Below are positions 9,184-19,960 of a stretch of DNA of 64,000 nucleotides, piece after piece. The number at the start of each line of letters is the position of its first letter. Within the stretch, counting starts at the first letter, position 1. The translations under genes were made by a program, and so were the position numbers. Source of the stretch: Pseudoalteromonas luteoviolacea (GTDB lineage Bacteria; Pseudomonadota; Gammaproteobacteria; Enterobacterales; Alteromonadaceae); contig NZ_JAKFZS010000010.1 in the NCBI RefSeq assembly GCF_021654285.1, positions 124,001 to 188,000 of the forward strand, in the 5' to 3' direction. The notes under the pieces are model-generated. The model worked only from the letters and a program-made list of their open reading frames with translations. It made no database searches and was not told the DNA's origin.

Positions 9184-11286
9184 TTAGCGCTTTCTATATA
9201 CACGCTGCACATCAGGCATAACGCGGATCTTGCGCATAATATTGGCGACGTGAATTCTATCTTTTACTGTCACGCCCAAATCAATAATATATAAATTACT
9301 TTCTTTTTCTTCTGTGGCTATTTCAACAATATTAGCTTGTGCACTGGCAACCACATTGGTTAATTTGGCAAGCGCACCTTGGTGGTTGATGATCTCTACT
9401 CTCAGTGCTGCAATGTATTCTTTCTCGGGATTGTCTTCCCATTTTACAACACAGTACTTCGCACGTTCACCTTCCCAGCCTTTGATATTACGGCACTCTT
9501 GTCGGTGCACCATCAAGCCTTTACCTTGACTGACATAGGCTGCAATTGCATCACCTGGCACAGGTCGGCAACACTTAGCGTAAGTCACTAGCATACCTTC
9601 AGTACCAATAATCGCAGCTTTAGCTTGCTTGGCAAGGCTTTCAAGTCCGTCATCAGCCTGAAGTAAACGTTTGGCAATCAATACACTCATGATATTGCCA
9701 TTACCTATTTCCACAAGCAGCTCTAGTAGTGTATTAAGATTATGCTCTTCTAGAACACGTTCAATCTGTTCGGTTGGAATGTCATCGAGTTTTTGTTCAC
9801 CCAGTGCTGAATCAAGCAAGCGCCTACCCAGTTGAATTGACTCTTCTTGGTGCTGGCTCTTGAGGTAATTGCGAACGCCTAAACGGGCCTTACCTGTCAC
9901 AATAAAGTTAAGCCAAGTCGCATTCGGATGTGCCCCAGAGCTGGTGATAACTTCAACGGTCTGACCGGTATCTAGTGCTTTACTTAGTGGATATGGTTTA
10001 CGGTTTACCCTTGCTCCGACGCATGTGTTACCTACATCAGTATGTACTGCATAGGCAAAATCAACAGCCGTTGCGCCCATGGGTAGCTCAACAATGCGAC
10101 CATCAGGAGTAAATACGTAGATTTCTTCTGGGAAAAGTTCTGTTTTTACGTTTTCAACAAACTCAAAAGAAGATCCAGCACTTTGCTGCAATTCAAGTAA
10201 GCTCTGCATCCATTGGCGAGCACGCTGCTGCGCAGTATGACCTGCACTGTCACCTGACTTTTTATACATCCAATGTGCAGCAACCCCTTTGTCTGCCATA
10301 TGGTCCATGTCATGTGTTCTAATTTGAATTTCGACAGGGATACCGTGTGGGCCGACTAGAGAGGTGTGTAGTGATTGGTAACCATTGGTTTTAGGAACAG
10401 CGATGTAGTCTTTAAAGCGAGTTTCAATTGGCTTGTATAGGTTGTGCGCAACGCCAAGGACTCGGTAACAGGTATCGATATTATCGACATTAATGCGAAA
10501 TGCATAGATATCCATGACTTCATTGAATAACAGCTCTTTATTAAGCATCTTTTTATAAATACTATATAAGTGCTTTTCACGCCCCTTAACGGAAGCGGTG
10601 ATACCGCTTTCTTCTAAGCGAGACTCTATCTCAGTCTGAATATTACTGATCACTTCTTTGCGGTTACCACGTGCTTTGGCGACTTCTGACTTAAGTGCGC
10701 GGTGACGCATCGGGTAGAGCGCTTGAAAACCTAAGTCCTCTAGCTCGTTTTTGATATCATGGATACCTAAGCGATTGGCAATTGGCGCGAATATTTCAAG
10801 CGTTTCTCTTGCAATTCTGCGGCGCTTCTCAGGTCTTAAAAAACCTAATGTGCGCATATTATGTGTTCTGTCCGCAAGCTTGATAAGAATGACGCGAATA
10901 TCCTGTGTCATTGCCATGATCATTTTGCGATAGTTTTCAGCTTGAAATTCTTTTTTGTCTTTAAAATCGAGCTTATCTAATTTACTTACACCCGCAACAA
11001 GTTCGGCAACGGTTTCGCCGAAGATTTCAGCCAGATCCGCCTGACTAAAATCAGTATCTTCTATGACGTCATGCATTAATGCAGCCATGAGGGTCTCATG
11101 GTCTAACTTCATGCTGGCAAGTATCTGCGTCACTTCAACAGGGTGAGTGATATAGGGTTCACCACTTGAGCGCGTTTGCCCTTCGTGCGCTTCGCGCGCA
11201 ACAACATAGGCTTTTTGCACCAATTCCACATCTTCAGGTGCTAGGTACTCTGAGATTTTTTTCTTGAGGCCTTCAAATAGATACAT
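9184..11286 (-). CDS. spoT: bifunctional (p)ppGpp synthetase/hydrolase SpoT
   Basis: 700 residues. Domains in order: an HD hydrolase ([19 protein letters not shown], so the HD pair is intact), a synthetase domain with [21 protein letters not shown] (RFKD is the RxKD form typical of bifunctional enzymes), TGS ([32 protein letters not shown]), a zinc-finger/helical region with CCRPVPGD, and a C-terminal ACT domain. It sets (p)ppGpp levels in starvation. It is downstream of rpoZ, but a strong hairpin (11391-11418) lies between them. Confidence 0.97.
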   Translation of the reverse strand: MYLFEGLKKKISEYLAPEDVELVQKAYVVAREAHEGQTRSSGEPYITHPVEVTQILASMKLDHETLMAALMHDVIEDTDFSQADLAEIFGETVAELVAGVSKLDKLDFKDKKEFQAENYRKMIMAMTQDIRVILIKLADRTHNMRTLGFLRPEKRRRIARETLEIFAPIANRLGIHDIKNELEDLGFQALYPMRHRALKSEVAKARGNRKEVISNIQTEIESRLEESGITASVKGREKHLYSIYKKMLNKELLFNEVMDIYAFRINVDNIDTCYRVLGVAHNLYKPIETRFKDYIAVPKTNGYQSLHTSLVGPHGIPVEIQIRTHDMDHMADKGVAAHWMYKKSGDSAGHTAQQRARQWMQSLLELQQSAGSSFEFVENVKTELFPEEIYVFTPDGRIVELPMGATAVDFAYAVHTDVGNTCVGARVNRKPYPLSKALDTGQTVEVITSSGAHPNATWLNFIVTGKARLGVRNYLKSQHQEESIQLGRRLLDSALGEQKLDDIPTEQIERVLEEHNLNTLLELLVEIGNGNIMSVLIAKRLLQADDGLESLAKQAKAAIIGTEGMLVTYAKCCRPVPGDAIAAYVSQGKGLMVHRQECRNIKGWEGERAKYCVVKWEDNPEKEYIAALRVEIINHQGALAKLTNVVASAQANIVEIATEEKESNLYIIDLGVTVKDRIHVANIMRKIRVMPDVQRVYRKR

Positions 11287-11390
11287 TCACACTCCAATGT
11301 TCCAGTGAAGTTAATAGATAGTTATTATTGAATATACGATGAATTGGCTCGGAAGCCAACGCAAAGGCGTGATGCTTTTGCAAATAATGA

Positions 11391-11418
11391 AAAAAAACGC
11401 CAGCTTTGAGCTGGCGTT
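11391..11418 (-). terminator. rho-independent terminator between rpoZ and spoT
   Basis: A 10-bp perfect stem AACGCCAGCT/AGCTGGCGTT with a 3-base loop, followed (leftward) by a run of at least five T. It would limit rpoZ read-through into spoT, so spoT probably has its own promoter in 11287-11390. Confidence 0.85.
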
Positions 11419-11467
11419 ATATCAAACTTTACTTAGACAGGGCGTTTTAAGCCGTCTAGAAGTTTAT

Positions 11468-11743
11468 TTAGCGGTTACCACCAACAATAGCTGCAACTGC
11501 TGCAAGCTCTGCTGCTTCTTGGTTCTGCTGCTCTTCACGGTCGATTACGTCAAGAGAGTCTGTTGTTACAAGACCTTCTTCGATTTCACGTAGCGCGATA
11601 ACGGTTGGCTTGTCATTTTCAGCCTCAACCAAAGGGTCTTTGCCACCAACAGAAATCTGACGAGCGCGACGCGCTGCAACAAGGATTAAATCGAAACGGT
11701 TACCAATTTTATCTACTGCATCTTCTACAGTTACGCGAGCCAT
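11468..11743 (-). CDS. rpoZ: RNA polymerase omega subunit
   Basis: 91 residues starting [29 protein letters not shown], the omega signature, with [23 protein letters not shown] following. The Ala/Glu/Gln-rich tail is ordinary for the group. It assists assembly of the polymerase by holding beta-prime. It lies 122 bases after gmk in the usual gmk-rpoZ-spoT order. Confidence 0.97.
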   Translation of the reverse strand: MARVTVEDAVDKIGNRFDLILVAARRARQISVGGKDPLVEAENDKPTVIALREIEEGLVTTDSLDVIDREEQQNQEAAELAAVAAIVGGNR

Positions 11744-11865
11744 CGAAGCACTCCAAAAAATTATACATTTAGCAAAGGGCTAGTTTACTTCAATCAGCCC
11801 TGTTCGCCAAGTGAATGGTTAAAATTTATCGCGAGTATGTCAATCTCATCCAGGATTTAACGTGT

Positions 11866-12489
11866 TTAATCAGCGAGTAGATCCGCGATAAGTGCTTTGT
11901 GACGAGTTTGCTGCGCTTTGATTTGCAATCTCGCTGCGACAACAATGTGCTCCAATTCACAAAGCGCAGTATCAAAATTATCATTCACTATGACGTAATC
12001 AAATTCATCGTAATGGCTACTTTCTGACTTGGCTTCAGCCATTCTTGCAGCAATCACTTCTTGTGAGTCTTGACCGCGATTATTTAAGCGCTGCTCTAAT
12101 TCGCTTTGCGAAGGCGGTAAGATAAACACGGTTTTGACTTCAGGCATTAATGCTCTGACTTGCCTTGCACCCTGCCAGTCTATATCTAAAAAGACATCGA
12201 TACCCTTGTTTAACTGATCTTCAATCGCTTGCTTTGACGTACCATAGTAATTCTCAAAAACTTGCGCCCATTCAAAAAAATCACCTTTATCGATCAGTGC
12301 TTTGAATTCATCAACGGAAACAAAGTGATAATGCTCACCATTGTTTTCGCCAGGACGTGGTGAACGTGTCGTATGTGATACTGAAACTTTAATATTGGCT
12401 TGTTTGTTCAATAAAGCTTTGATCAAGCTTGATTTACCAGCACCAGAAGGCGCAGATAAGATAAACAAGTTACCGCGAGTCATTGTCAT
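11866..12489 (-). CDS. gmk: guanylate kinase
   Basis: 207 residues with P-loop [11 protein letters not shown] (about 12-22), the GMP-binding [20 protein letters not shown], and the [11 protein letters not shown] segment. It phosphorylates GMP to GDP. A second Met two codons in (12483) is an equally good start by family alignment. First core gene of the gmk-rpoZ-spoT-ridA block. Confidence 0.97.
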   Translation of the reverse strand: MTMTRGNLFILSAPSGAGKSSLIKALLNKQANIKVSVSHTTRSPRPGENNGEHYHFVSVDEFKALIDKGDFFEWAQVFENYYGTSKQAIEDQLNKGIDVFLDIDWQGARQVRALMPEVKTVFILPPSQSELEQRLNNRGQDSQEVIAARMAEAKSESSHYDEFDYVIVNDNFDTALCELEHIVVAARLQIKAQQTRHKALIADLLAD

Positions 12490-12586
12490 AGTGAAACCTT
12501 TGTGTACGCAAAAGGGAGTCTGAGCGCTTCTTACTCCCGTAAAAAGCGCTATTTTAAATCTTTGTGCGTCTACTTACCAGTTTTGG

Positions 12587-14599
12587 CTAGCCACGTAATC
12601 TAAATCGGCTCACCAACACGGCCAGCTCTTCGGCTTGTTTGTTCAGCTCTTGTGCTGAATGTGCGGCGACTTGTGTATCTTGCAAAGAGCTCTGGCTCGA
12701 TTGCTCGATCTGTGAAATATCTCTGGCCATTTCACTGGCTACGACTGATTGCTCTTCAGTGGCGGTGGCAATTGATTGGATCATCGACGCGATTTCACTG
12801 GCACCGGTGACGATCCCTTCAAGTTGTGTACCTGCATCTTCAGCCATAGACACGCTGTGGTTAACTTGCGCTACGCTGTTTTCCATGGATTTAACTGCAT
12901 GTTCTGTCTGAGATTGGATCGACTGGACGGTACTCACAACTTCTTCGGTGGCTTTGGATGTGCGCTCAGCTAGTGTTCTTACTTCATCTGCAACCACGGC
13001 AAAACCACGCCCTTGCTCACCGGCTCGTGCGGCTTCAATCGCAGCGTTCAGCGCCAATAAGTTGGTTTGTTCGGCAATACTGCCAATCACACCAATAACA
13101 TTGCCAATTTGGCTACTTAGCTCGCCAAGGTGTGTGACGTTTTCAGCGGTATCTTGTACTTCATTTGACGCTGATTTAATTTTATCAACTGTAGCCGTAA
13201 CGGTAGAGCCGCCCTCTGATGCAAGGCTTCGTGCGCCGTCGGCATGGCTAGCGGCAACTTGGCTTTGTGATGCCACCTCTGAAACAGTTGCACTCATTTG
13301 CTCTATGGCTGTGGCGACCTGAGTGGATTGATCGGCGGACGCTTGGCTGCGAGAGGCAATTTGATTGTTTGTCTCAGCGATATCATCACTGGATGTTTTA
13401 ACATCATTCACCACATTACTGATGGCTTGCAGTAGAGAGTTGAGTGAGTTTGACATCTTATTAGTGGCTTCTGCGAGGCTGTCAATTTCATCTTTGCCCT
13501 CATGGGTCAGCAGCGGTCTTGAGATATCTCCTTCACTGATCCCTTCCGCAATGGTGAGTACTTGACTTAAACGAGTCACAATCGAGCGACTGATCACAAA
13601 TGCGACTGCGATAGCGATAATGGCAGCGACAAGCGTAATGAGAATAATGATCACAAGTGTGGTATTGAGTCCTTCAACCAATAAATCCAGCGCTTTAGTG
13701 GCATCATCTTTTTCTTCTTCACTTGAGACTTCAAGGATTTCGGATAGCTCGATCATCTGGTTAGTCGTGAGCTCAGCTAATTTTTTTTGTGCTGTGACGT
13801 AAGCTGTTGAGTCATAGGAGCTAAAGACTTCTTGCGCTTCTTTTTGAATGGTTGCGAACATCTCTTCAATGCGGGCGATATCACGAACTTCGTTAGGTTT
13901 TTGTTCTAGAGGTTTTAGTAAATCTAAGTAATGCCTGAAGCTTTGTGCATCATCGTTAAAATCCGCTTCAGCGGCTGGGGCACCCGTGGTGTGAGAAATG
14001 ATGGCTGCGATCATGTCACCACCCTCATCAACTAGCTCTAAATAATATCTTACACCCGGTAAGTCATCGTTTATTGATTCCTGTAGATCGGTTGATTTTA
14101 GGGCACCATTAAATTCTTGCTCTTTTAGATCATCTAATAAATCTTCCAATGGTTGACCTACGTCACGATCTAATTTATCAACGCGTTGCTTAACTTGTTC
14201 GTAAGCGCGAGGGTCATATTTGGCAAAAATCTCGTTATTTACATCGCGGTGGAACTTCTCTGCCAACTCCATGATACGCGCCATTTTGTCTCTGTCAGAT
14301 TGCTTCGCAGACTCATACCCGTAAAGCTCTTTTTGCGTGGATTTAAAACGTTCAAACAACTGATTAAATTGTCCCACTTTACTGACATCGCCATTAAGAT
14401 ATTCAAGCGCAATATTATTGAGCTGGTACTCTAAATGAAGTAGACGGTTATATAAAATCATACCGGGTAGGTCATCACCTTTAACTTCAAAAGCTCTTGC
14501 AGTCTCGGTGGAGACTTTAAACCAAACAACGGTACTGGAAAAAACCATCAGTGCGATGAGGCAACCAAAGGATAAATATAGCTTTTTACTTAAGTTCAT
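12587..14599 (-). CDS. methyl-accepting chemotaxis protein
   Basis: 670 residues from ATG 14599; a TTG 12 bases upstream is in frame but less likely. One TM helix near the N-terminus ([21 protein letters not shown]), a long helical periplasmic sensor (about 35-310), a second TM helix ([25 protein letters not shown]), then HAMP and a methyl-accepting signalling domain with the hairpin tip [32 protein letters not shown]. It relays ligand occupancy to CheA/CheW. The sensor is a long four-helix type and the ligand is not identifiable. It ends 98 bases before gmk begins. It sits at the boundary between the core block and the accessory region. Confidence 0.93.
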   Translation of the reverse strand: MNLSKKLYLSFGCLIALMVFSSTVVWFKVSTETARAFEVKGDDLPGMILYNRLLHLEYQLNNIALEYLNGDVSKVGQFNQLFERFKSTQKELYGYESAKQSDRDKMARIMELAEKFHRDVNNEIFAKYDPRAYEQVKQRVDKLDRDVGQPLEDLLDDLKEQEFNGALKSTDLQESINDDLPGVRYYLELVDEGGDMIAAIISHTTGAPAAEADFNDDAQSFRHYLDLLKPLEQKPNEVRDIARIEEMFATIQKEAQEVFSSYDSTAYVTAQKKLAELTTNQMIELSEILEVSSEEEKDDATKALDLLVEGLNTTLVIIILITLVAAIIAIAVAFVISRSIVTRLSQVLTIAEGISEGDISRPLLTHEGKDEIDSLAEATNKMSNSLNSLLQAISNVVNDVKTSSDDIAETNNQIASRSQASADQSTQVATAIEQMSATVSEVASQSQVAASHADGARSLASEGGSTVTATVDKIKSASNEVQDTAENVTHLGELSSQIGNVIGVIGSIAEQTNLLALNAAIEAARAGEQGRGFAVVADEVRTLAERTSKATEEVVSTVQSIQSQTEHAVKSMENSVAQVNHSVSMAEDAGTQLEGIVTGASEIASMIQSIATATEEQSVVASEMARDISQIEQSSQSSLQDTQVAAHSAQELNKQAEELAVLVSRFRLRG

Positions 14600-14860
14600 A
14601 TTGTTACCCAAGAAAGTTGTGTACTCCGATTCCCTGGAATATCAAATTTGCCTTTTCAAATTATTAATTAAGGATAAGAAAATTGCGAATTTATGAATTA
14701 ATTTCCTGATTGTTTGTTATATCGACATAAAAAGGTTCATAAAAGCACTTCGGGTAAAGCATGCTATTGTTTACTTGTTTAAAAAGTAAACTTGGCTTTC
14801 TCGTTTTTGATATAAATGGTGGGATGCTTATCACTGTGAAGTAATTTTCAGACTTGGTCA

Positions 14861-14887
14861 AAAGCCAAGCCTGAATTAGGCTTGGCG
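14861..14887 (-). terminator. terminator after the 77-residue membrane protein gene
   Basis: Read leftward, a 9-bp perfect stem GCCAAGCCT/AGGCTTGGC is followed by TTTT. It lies 13 bases after the stop of the leftward gene at 14900. Confidence 0.75.
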
Positions 14888-14899
14888 ATGTACAGTGAA

Positions 14900-15133
14900 C
14901 TAACCTTCGCTGTTTGTCACCCTAGGGTGCCTAGAATGGAATATAACTAACGCGATATACACACAAGTCGCATAGGTGTTGATCAGTGGCAGCATTGCTG
15001 TGATAACAGCTAATATTTTGCTATATCGATATTTGTGCGCGACGAAATAGTTTATTACAAGGCAAGCAAAAACTTGCACAAAAAAAGCGACGGATATAAG
15101 GTGTAGCTCACCATTTCTAAGCATTTCTATCAT
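14900..15133 (-). CDS. small membrane protein, unknown
   Basis: 77 residues, not recognised. Two hydrophobic segments are visible (LISVAFFVQVFACLVINYFVA and ILAVITAMLPLINTYATCVYIALVIF) joined by a basic loop HKYRYSK. The start lies 3 bases after the stop of the next upstream partial gene, so the two were probably translated from one message. It may be a membrane partner of that gene, but nothing confirms this. Confidence 0.5.
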   Translation of the reverse strand: MIEMLRNGELHLISVAFFVQVFACLVINYFVAHKYRYSKILAVITAMLPLINTYATCVYIALVIFHSRHPRVTNSEG

Positions 15134-15136
15134 ATT

Positions 15137-15553
15137 TTAAGTCCTGTCAATTGGGGTAATGATTACTCTTCCTCTCACTCCTGTTTGTATAACTCTTAAT
15201 CGAATACCATACTCTGCTGCTTTTTGTATGTACTGCTCTAGCTTGTATTGTGAAGAAAACTGATAAGTACCGTGAATTGAGGATCCCGCATCTGGGATCC
15301 GGTTTCCTTCAGAATCAATTGCACTATGTCTTGTATACGTTAAGCGCAGTTTGGTCCCTGATCTCAAAGTGGCTGCTTTCATAACTAATTGTGAGCCATC
15401 ATCAAATTCAAATAGTAGCTCAATTCCTGCAACAGGATCATAAAATAAACCGCCAAAATAGAGAGTGTAACTCCCCCATAAACTGAAACAGTCCATAAGT
15501 AGAGTTTCTATCAATATAAGAGGAAATTTTACGATGCGAAAAAGTAAGTTCAC
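15137..15553 (-). pseudogene. unknown gene cut at its 5' end by an IS
   Basis: The frame reads 138 codons, but the first ~29 (15466-15553) are the inverted end of the adjacent insertion sequence. Only about 15137-15465 is original. That part (LYFGGLFYDPVAGIELLFEFDDGSQLVMKAATLRSG ... GVRGRVIITPIDRT) looks like a compact beta-rich domain followed by a helix; I do not recognise it. It overlaps the message of the small membrane protein gene and has lost its own start and promoter. Confidence 0.5.
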
Positions 15554-16235
15554 CGAAACACAGATAGTTTATGATCAAAGAAGCTGAATCGGGTGTGCCT
15601 GTACCAGAAATATGCCGTAAACATGGTGTTGGTCAAAGTACATTTTATAAGTGGCGTTCTAAATATGGTGGGATGGACGCCTCTGATGTGAAGCGTTTAA
15701 AAGAGCTTGAAGATGAAAATCGCAAGCTAAAAGACATGTTTGCGACTCTCAGTTTAAAACATTCAATGCTTGAGGGAATCATCTCAAAAAAGCTGTGAAA
15801 ACAAGTAGACGCAGAGCTTGGGTCGAACACTTACGAGCACGGTTTGAGGTTAGCGTAGCATTTGCCTGTGACGTAGCGGGTTTAGGTCGAAGCGTTTATT
15901 ATTATAAATGCAAGCGACCATCGGATGATGATGTAATTGATGCTTTGTTAGCGCTTGTTGAGCGGCACCCTAGGTGGGGCATGCCAAAGCTGTTTAAACG
16001 ACTTAGGTATCAAGGCAAAGTATGGAATAAAAAGCGCGTTGAGCGAGTGTATAAGATGCTTAACCTTAACCTTAACCTTAGACGAAAAGGGAAACGTCGT
16101 GTACCAACACGCATACCGGAGCCGTTAAGCGAACCGAGCAAACATAATGACTCGTGGTCGATGGATTTTATGAGCGATGCGCTTAGTTACAGGCATCGCT
16201 TTAGAACACGGAATGTGCTGGATGATTACAACCGC
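15466..16235 (+). mobile_element. IS3-family insertion sequence, right end missing
   Basis: The left end begins TGTAACTCCCCCATAAACTG at 15466, typical of IS3-family ends. It carries orfA (frameshifted) and orfB (truncated just after the first catalytic Asp region). Similarity to the transposase stops at about 16235 (after DDYNR) and no right inverted repeat is visible. The element is dead and its right part was deleted together with neighbouring DNA. The exact right edge is uncertain by a few bases. Confidence 0.8.
15534..15798 (+). pseudogene. IS3-family transposase orfA, frameshifted
   Basis: Translation from 15534 gives MRKSKFTETQIV and then a stop after a few codons. The proper frame resumes at 15571 (MIKEAESGVPVPEICRKHGVGQSTFYKWR...), the HTH and leucine-zipper of OrfA. 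Comparison with the conserved QIV-x-[IM]-[IL]-KEA pattern implies loss of about 2 bases near 15570. Confidence 0.75.
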
Positions 16236-16301
16236 CAGCCCAGCTTTCTTAATACCATTCAATCAAACATAACCATCGATGACAACCATGTTTGGTTTTA
16301 G
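15795..16301 (+). pseudogene. IS3-family transposase orfB, truncated
   Basis: It overlaps orfA by 4 bases in another frame, the usual frameshifting arrangement. HTH_21 region VERHPRWGMPKLFKRLR is present, and the first catalytic Asp lies in DSWSMDFMSD. The catalytic core ends at VLDDYNR (~16235); the last ~22 codons to 16301 are host sequence. A run of three AACCTT units (about 16062-16079) adds an extra LN pair in LNLNLNLRRKGKRR. Confidence 0.75.
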
Positions 16302-16521
16302 GCAATGTTCATTCAATAGGGTAGCAATAAAGGGCAACTTTCTAAGATAGAAGCTCCAGCTTCATATTCTTTTACGTTAGAAACTTTGCTGATATAAGAG
16401 CGCTTTTAAGTTTGTCTTGCCAGTCATTAAAAGAAACACCTGCAACACACGCAAAACCATCTCTATGATCAACCGCGAGCATCATTATTTATTGTTACCT
16501 TGTCAAATGAATTGTTTATTT

Positions 16522-17935
16522 TTACCATTCGCATTCATGATAATCTTTTAAAAATCGCCCATAAGTAGGCGTAGCTCCATTAATAGTTTCAAAAATTGGA
16601 GCTAATACTCTGGCAGCCCCGTCAATACAATCTAAAGGGGGGACAACACCTATAGCTCGATTACGTGATTTAATTGGCAAGGGGTTTTCTTGAGTTACCC
16701 ACCCAGTATCAACACTATTGACGTATATATCTTGTTTTACGTAATCAGATGCGATTGTTCTTGTCATCATATTTAGCGCAGCTTTTGCCATATTTGTATG
16801 GGGGTGACGGTGAGTTTTATTTTTTCGATTAAATTGTCCTTCCATCGCCGATACATTGATTATGAACTTTCTTTCCAAGCTAGATTTTTGAAGCAGGCTT
16901 TTTAGTTTAGAGCAAAGTAAAAACGGAGCTGTTGTATTAATAGTTTGCGTTTCTAAAAATTCAAGTGTATCTATATTTGCTGCTGTTTTTGTCCAACTAT
17001 TCTGAGGTGATATATCGACTGGCTCGGAAAACTCATCAAGCATAGTGTTATCGATGACATTAGGCTTTGATACTCTAGAATAGGTTAACCAACGATGGTT
17101 CTCACTTTCTAACTGAGGATCATGGAAGCGACTGAGTAAATTGCGATCAACACATTCTAACAGGGCGTTTTCTCGCTTGGCCATTTCTTGATAGTAACTC
17201 TGAGGCTTTTTTATTGTTTGCGCAGCATTATTGATAAGAATATCGAGCTTATCATAACGTTTAACTATATATTCAATAAAAGATTCCACTGAAGGAATAT
17301 GTTTTAAATCAAGGCCATATATAATTAAGTTATCTGCCCAATCTTCATAGTCATGTTCTAACATATAACGTCTTGCAGTATCGTACTTAAAGCGACTGGT
17401 TACAATCACTTTCGCACCAGCACGTAATAGCTTCAACGCGATTTGAAAACCAATTTTGACTCTTCCCCCTGTTAATAAAGCAAGTCGTCCATTTAGATCT
17501 GCTTTATCACTTCTGCGCTTAAAGTTAAAGGATGAACACTCATTACATAGACGGTGGTAATGATGATGAACACTCATTACATAGACGGTGGTAATGATGA
17601 TGAACAGATTGATATAGTTGCTTGCAAATGTAGCATCGATTTGGCTTAAATAACTTTCTTTCAGACGAGGCAATAATATCAAACATTTGATGAGCTGATT
17701 TTTTACATTGAAACTTGTTCATGAGCCACTGACCGCTAGGTATGATATCTCCATCTAACGAGAAGTTTGGTTCTGCAAGGCATCGCTCTGTAGATTCCAG
17801 TAGTATCGCATCATGTAGCTTTTGTAGTTCTTTTTGAGAATGAGTACCGCTATTGCCATTATAATGATGAGCTAATTTAGACAAAATTGCGTTCTGTTTC
17901 ATATGATAATGCAGAGGAGGTGTGTTTAAGTTCAT
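16522..17935 (-). pseudogene. zinc-finger/short-chain dehydrogenase fusion, broken by a 34-bp duplication
   Basis: Two overlapping leftward frames, 17543-17935 (130 codons) and 16522-17682, share the peptide SVHHHYHRLCNECSS. Each reads one copy of a 34-bp tandem repeat (17531-17598). Removing one copy joins them into a single protein of about 460 residues. Its N-terminal ~110 residues are helical and end in a C-x2-C...C-x2-C finger (CYIC...CNEC). An SDR domain follows, with nucleotide-binding TGGRVKIG, NNAAQT and catalytic-type Ser in NVSAMEG. The usual Tyr of YxxxK is a Thr (HTNMAKAAL), so the reaction may differ from classical SDRs. The start at 17935 directly follows the TAA of the Mut7-C gene, with AGGAGC inside that gene, so the two were translationally coupled. 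The function is unknown. Confidence 0.7.
17531..17598. repeat. 34-bp perfect tandem duplication
   Basis: Copy 1 is 17531-17564 and copy 2 is 17565-17598, identical, each beginning GATGAACACTCATTACATAG. A third start of the unit (GATGAACA) follows at 17599, so an 8-base direct repeat flanks a single original copy and could have primed the slippage. 34 is not a multiple of 3, so the reading frame is shifted. Confidence 0.95.
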
Positions 17936-19009
17936 TTACAAGCTCCTATTTTTCACATCAGTTAATATTTTTTGTATTTTGCTAAAATGCCCACCTTGCC
18001 AATAAATTTGCTCACATTTAGCACATTGGCTAAAAGTTATATTATTGGCATAGACCTTTTTAGGTACTTTTGTTTTAATTTCTTCTTTTTTAACGGTAGT
18101 GATAGTGCCATTACATTTAATACAGCGTGATAAAGGATCGAAGTGGTCAGCTAAATGATAGTGTTTAACTATTTCTCTAAATTGCTCAATCGGCTCTACT
18201 GCTCTTACCCAGCGACCGTATTTAACTTTACTACGTTTCAACAAACCTTTATCGCGGGTCAATAAAATACACTCACCAACTGAAGCGACCTCCGCCAATA
18301 CCGAATCACCATGGTCATGGTTTTCAAATAAGCAATTGAATCCAGCCATTCTCAAGTAACGAGCAAGTCCACCTAAATGTACATCTAATAAAAATGTCAA
18401 TTCACCATTTGGTTTCCACGGCATATTTGAGTTAGTATACTCAGCAGAAGAGGAATAAACGGAAACTTTGTCTCCGTCATTAAGTCGGAAATTTAAGTCT
18501 ACATTTTTATCATTTACCCTAATTAACCCTACTTCTGTATGCGGAATCCCCATTGCCTGAATGGCATCCCCAATGGCAGGAGTATCATCAAAATCATATC
18601 TAATCTCTACATTCTTAATTTCATCGTTAAGAAAGTCAGTACAATGCCCGTTAAACCGAAATAATGCATGATACATCTTCGTTGTGAGTGAATAGTTGTG
18701 ATTTAAATACGCAGGCCAAAGCATATGCATGAGCTGGCGAGCTTGAATCTCATTCATCGCACCTAACTTTGCAAAACGCTGTATCCACTCTCTGTAGTGA
18801 GATTGAACTATTTCCTCTGAACAGGGTACTAATGACGTAGTATGCGCAGTCGTGACGTGCATCTTTCGATAGTGGTGATCATTTTTATAACCATATAACT
18901 GTGAAAGTAAGTTCCGCGCAGCTGAAATTTTTATTGGCTTAAAAGGCCAGTGTTTAACAAGAACTTTGGCTTGATTTGAAAATACTTTTGGGGATAAGTA
19001 AAAGGGCAT
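17936..19009 (-). CDS. Mut7-C RNase-like protein with ubiquitin-like domain
   Basis: 357 residues from ATG 19009, chosen because GGAGAC lies 6 bases upstream; an in-frame start at 19033 lacks this. The N-terminal ~110 residues are unrecognised. They are followed by a ubiquitin-like Mut7-C_ub segment (VEIRYDFDDTPAIGDAIQAMG...NDGDKVSVYS). The Mut7-C domain comes last: FLLDVHLGGLARYLRMAGFNC, LLTRDKGLL with the acidic pair expected of a PIN-like nuclease, and two C-x2-C knuckles (CIKC, CAKC) ending IYWQGGHFSKI. Mut7-C domains are predicted RNases; the substrate is unknown. It forms an operon with the broken SDR gene. Confidence 0.75.
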   Translation of the reverse strand: MPFYLSPKVFSNQAKVLVKHWPFKPIKISAARNLLSQLYGYKNDHHYRKMHVTTAHTTSLVPCSEEIVQSHYREWIQRFAKLGAMNEIQARQLMHMLWPAYLNHNYSLTTKMYHALFRFNGHCTDFLNDEIKNVEIRYDFDDTPAIGDAIQAMGIPHTEVGLIRVNDKNVDLNFRLNDGDKVSVYSSSAEYTNSNMPWKPNGELTFLLDVHLGGLARYLRMAGFNCLFENHDHGDSVLAEVASVGECILLTRDKGLLKRSKVKYGRWVRAVEPIEQFREIVKHYHLADHFDPLSRCIKCNGTITTVKKEEIKTKVPKKVYANNITFSQCAKCEQIYWQGGHFSKIQKILTDVKNRSL

Positions 19010-19033
19010 AACTGTCTCCGTCTTTACAACCAA

Positions 19034-19584
19034 TAACGCATTTTCTGTCCCACTCTAAAAGCGTTATCTGCCACTGACGTGTGCATTATGCAATGATTTA
19101 TTAAACTATGATTTAGGTTGCTCACCTATTACTTCATGACCTACTGATCTTTTCTTGTGGGAAGAAAGGATATGAAGCGACCCTTAATTCCTCGATATCC
19201 TAAATCAATTATAAAAAGAATTAAAGTTATTTTTATATCAAGAAACCGCACCTCAATTTTCAAGTTTTTTCTGAGTGGTTATTTATCGCTAGTATGCGCC
19301 CCTGCACGAAAACTTTTATCATAAAGAACCAGCGTAGGGAGGAGGAGTAACTGTGTTGCTAATAAAATACAGCTTTTAATTGGGTGCAAAAAGATTATCC
19401 ATAAAGTAGTGAAGTAGCTTTTTTAAGGAATAATCTACTAAATATGCTTACTTGGTTATTTCTATTTAGTAGCACACTATTCGCAATTGACTACTTTTGC
19501 TACATGGATTTTAGAAACCTCTGTGAATTACAGCATTGCATATGGGTTCTTGATTTTTAACGACGAAAAGTAATTTATCCTTAT
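19034..19584. other. gene-free stretch in the accessory scar
   Basis: About 550 bases with no supported gene. It is AT-rich with no long frame, tRNA or clear terminal repeat. It probably contains the promoter of the Mut7-C operon at its left end and decayed DNA of an older island to the right. Confidence 0.5.
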
Positions 19585-19788
19585 TCACTTTGGTTGCATT
19601 ATGCCCAGCTCCAGCTGCCCGACTTTACTCTGTGATTTTTTCCTCCTCTTTTCGTTAGAGGTATATCCCAGAGACCAATCAGGTTCGCTACGCGTCGGAA
19701 CGACGAATAACAAACAGTTTCCATCGGATGTTTTACTATGCTGACCTTTAGTAAGCATGTTGACTTGTTTAACGGTTAAATTTGGCAT
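19585..19788 (-). pseudogene. N-terminal remnant of a DUF4102 integrase
   Basis: 67 codons from ATG 19788 (GAGGTG upstream). MPNLTVKQVNMLTKG...DGNCLLFVVP...WSLGYTSNEKRRKKSQSKVG parallels the start of the intact island integrase at 36084-37301 (LTVKKVEALIKAG...DGEGLYLVVP...WMLRFTSNKKRREMTLGKV). Only the arm-type DNA-binding domain is left; a stop follows. Its start is 173 bases from the left att copy, while the intact integrase starts 201 bases from the right att copy, in the same orientation. I infer it is the stub of an earlier island's integrase. Confidence 0.75.
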
Positions 19789-19897
19789 TTTTTCACCTCT
19801 TGTACTCACCAGTAGTTTGAGACTAGCAGTGAAAAATACTCACCACAATACTCATCAATTGGATGAAACAGAAAGAAAAAATACGGAACGATAAAAC

Positions 19898-19925
19898 AAA
19901 ACCCCGCTATAAGGCGAGGTTTTTC
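19898..19925 (+). terminator. terminator-like hairpin near the left att site
   Basis: AAACCCCGC and GCGAGGTTT pair with one mismatch around a short loop and are followed by T residues on the + strand. Confidence 0.5.
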
Positions 19926-19960
19926 ATGTGGTTATGAATTTTAATGAGCGCTAGTTAAAT

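Noticed and set aside
12639..13802. Long rightward frames antisense to the chemotaxis receptor gene.
   Set aside because: They are shadows of the codon bias of the leftward gene; no ribosome-binding site or family match.
14900..15553. A toxin/immunity pair (partial effector tail and small membrane immunity protein).
   Set aside because: Translational coupling and membrane helices fit, but no toxin motif, PAAR/Rhs repeat or secretion signal is visible.
16061..16080. AACCTT repeats as a telomere-like or regulatory array.
   Set aside because: Only about three units, in frame inside a dead transposase gene; it is simple slippage.
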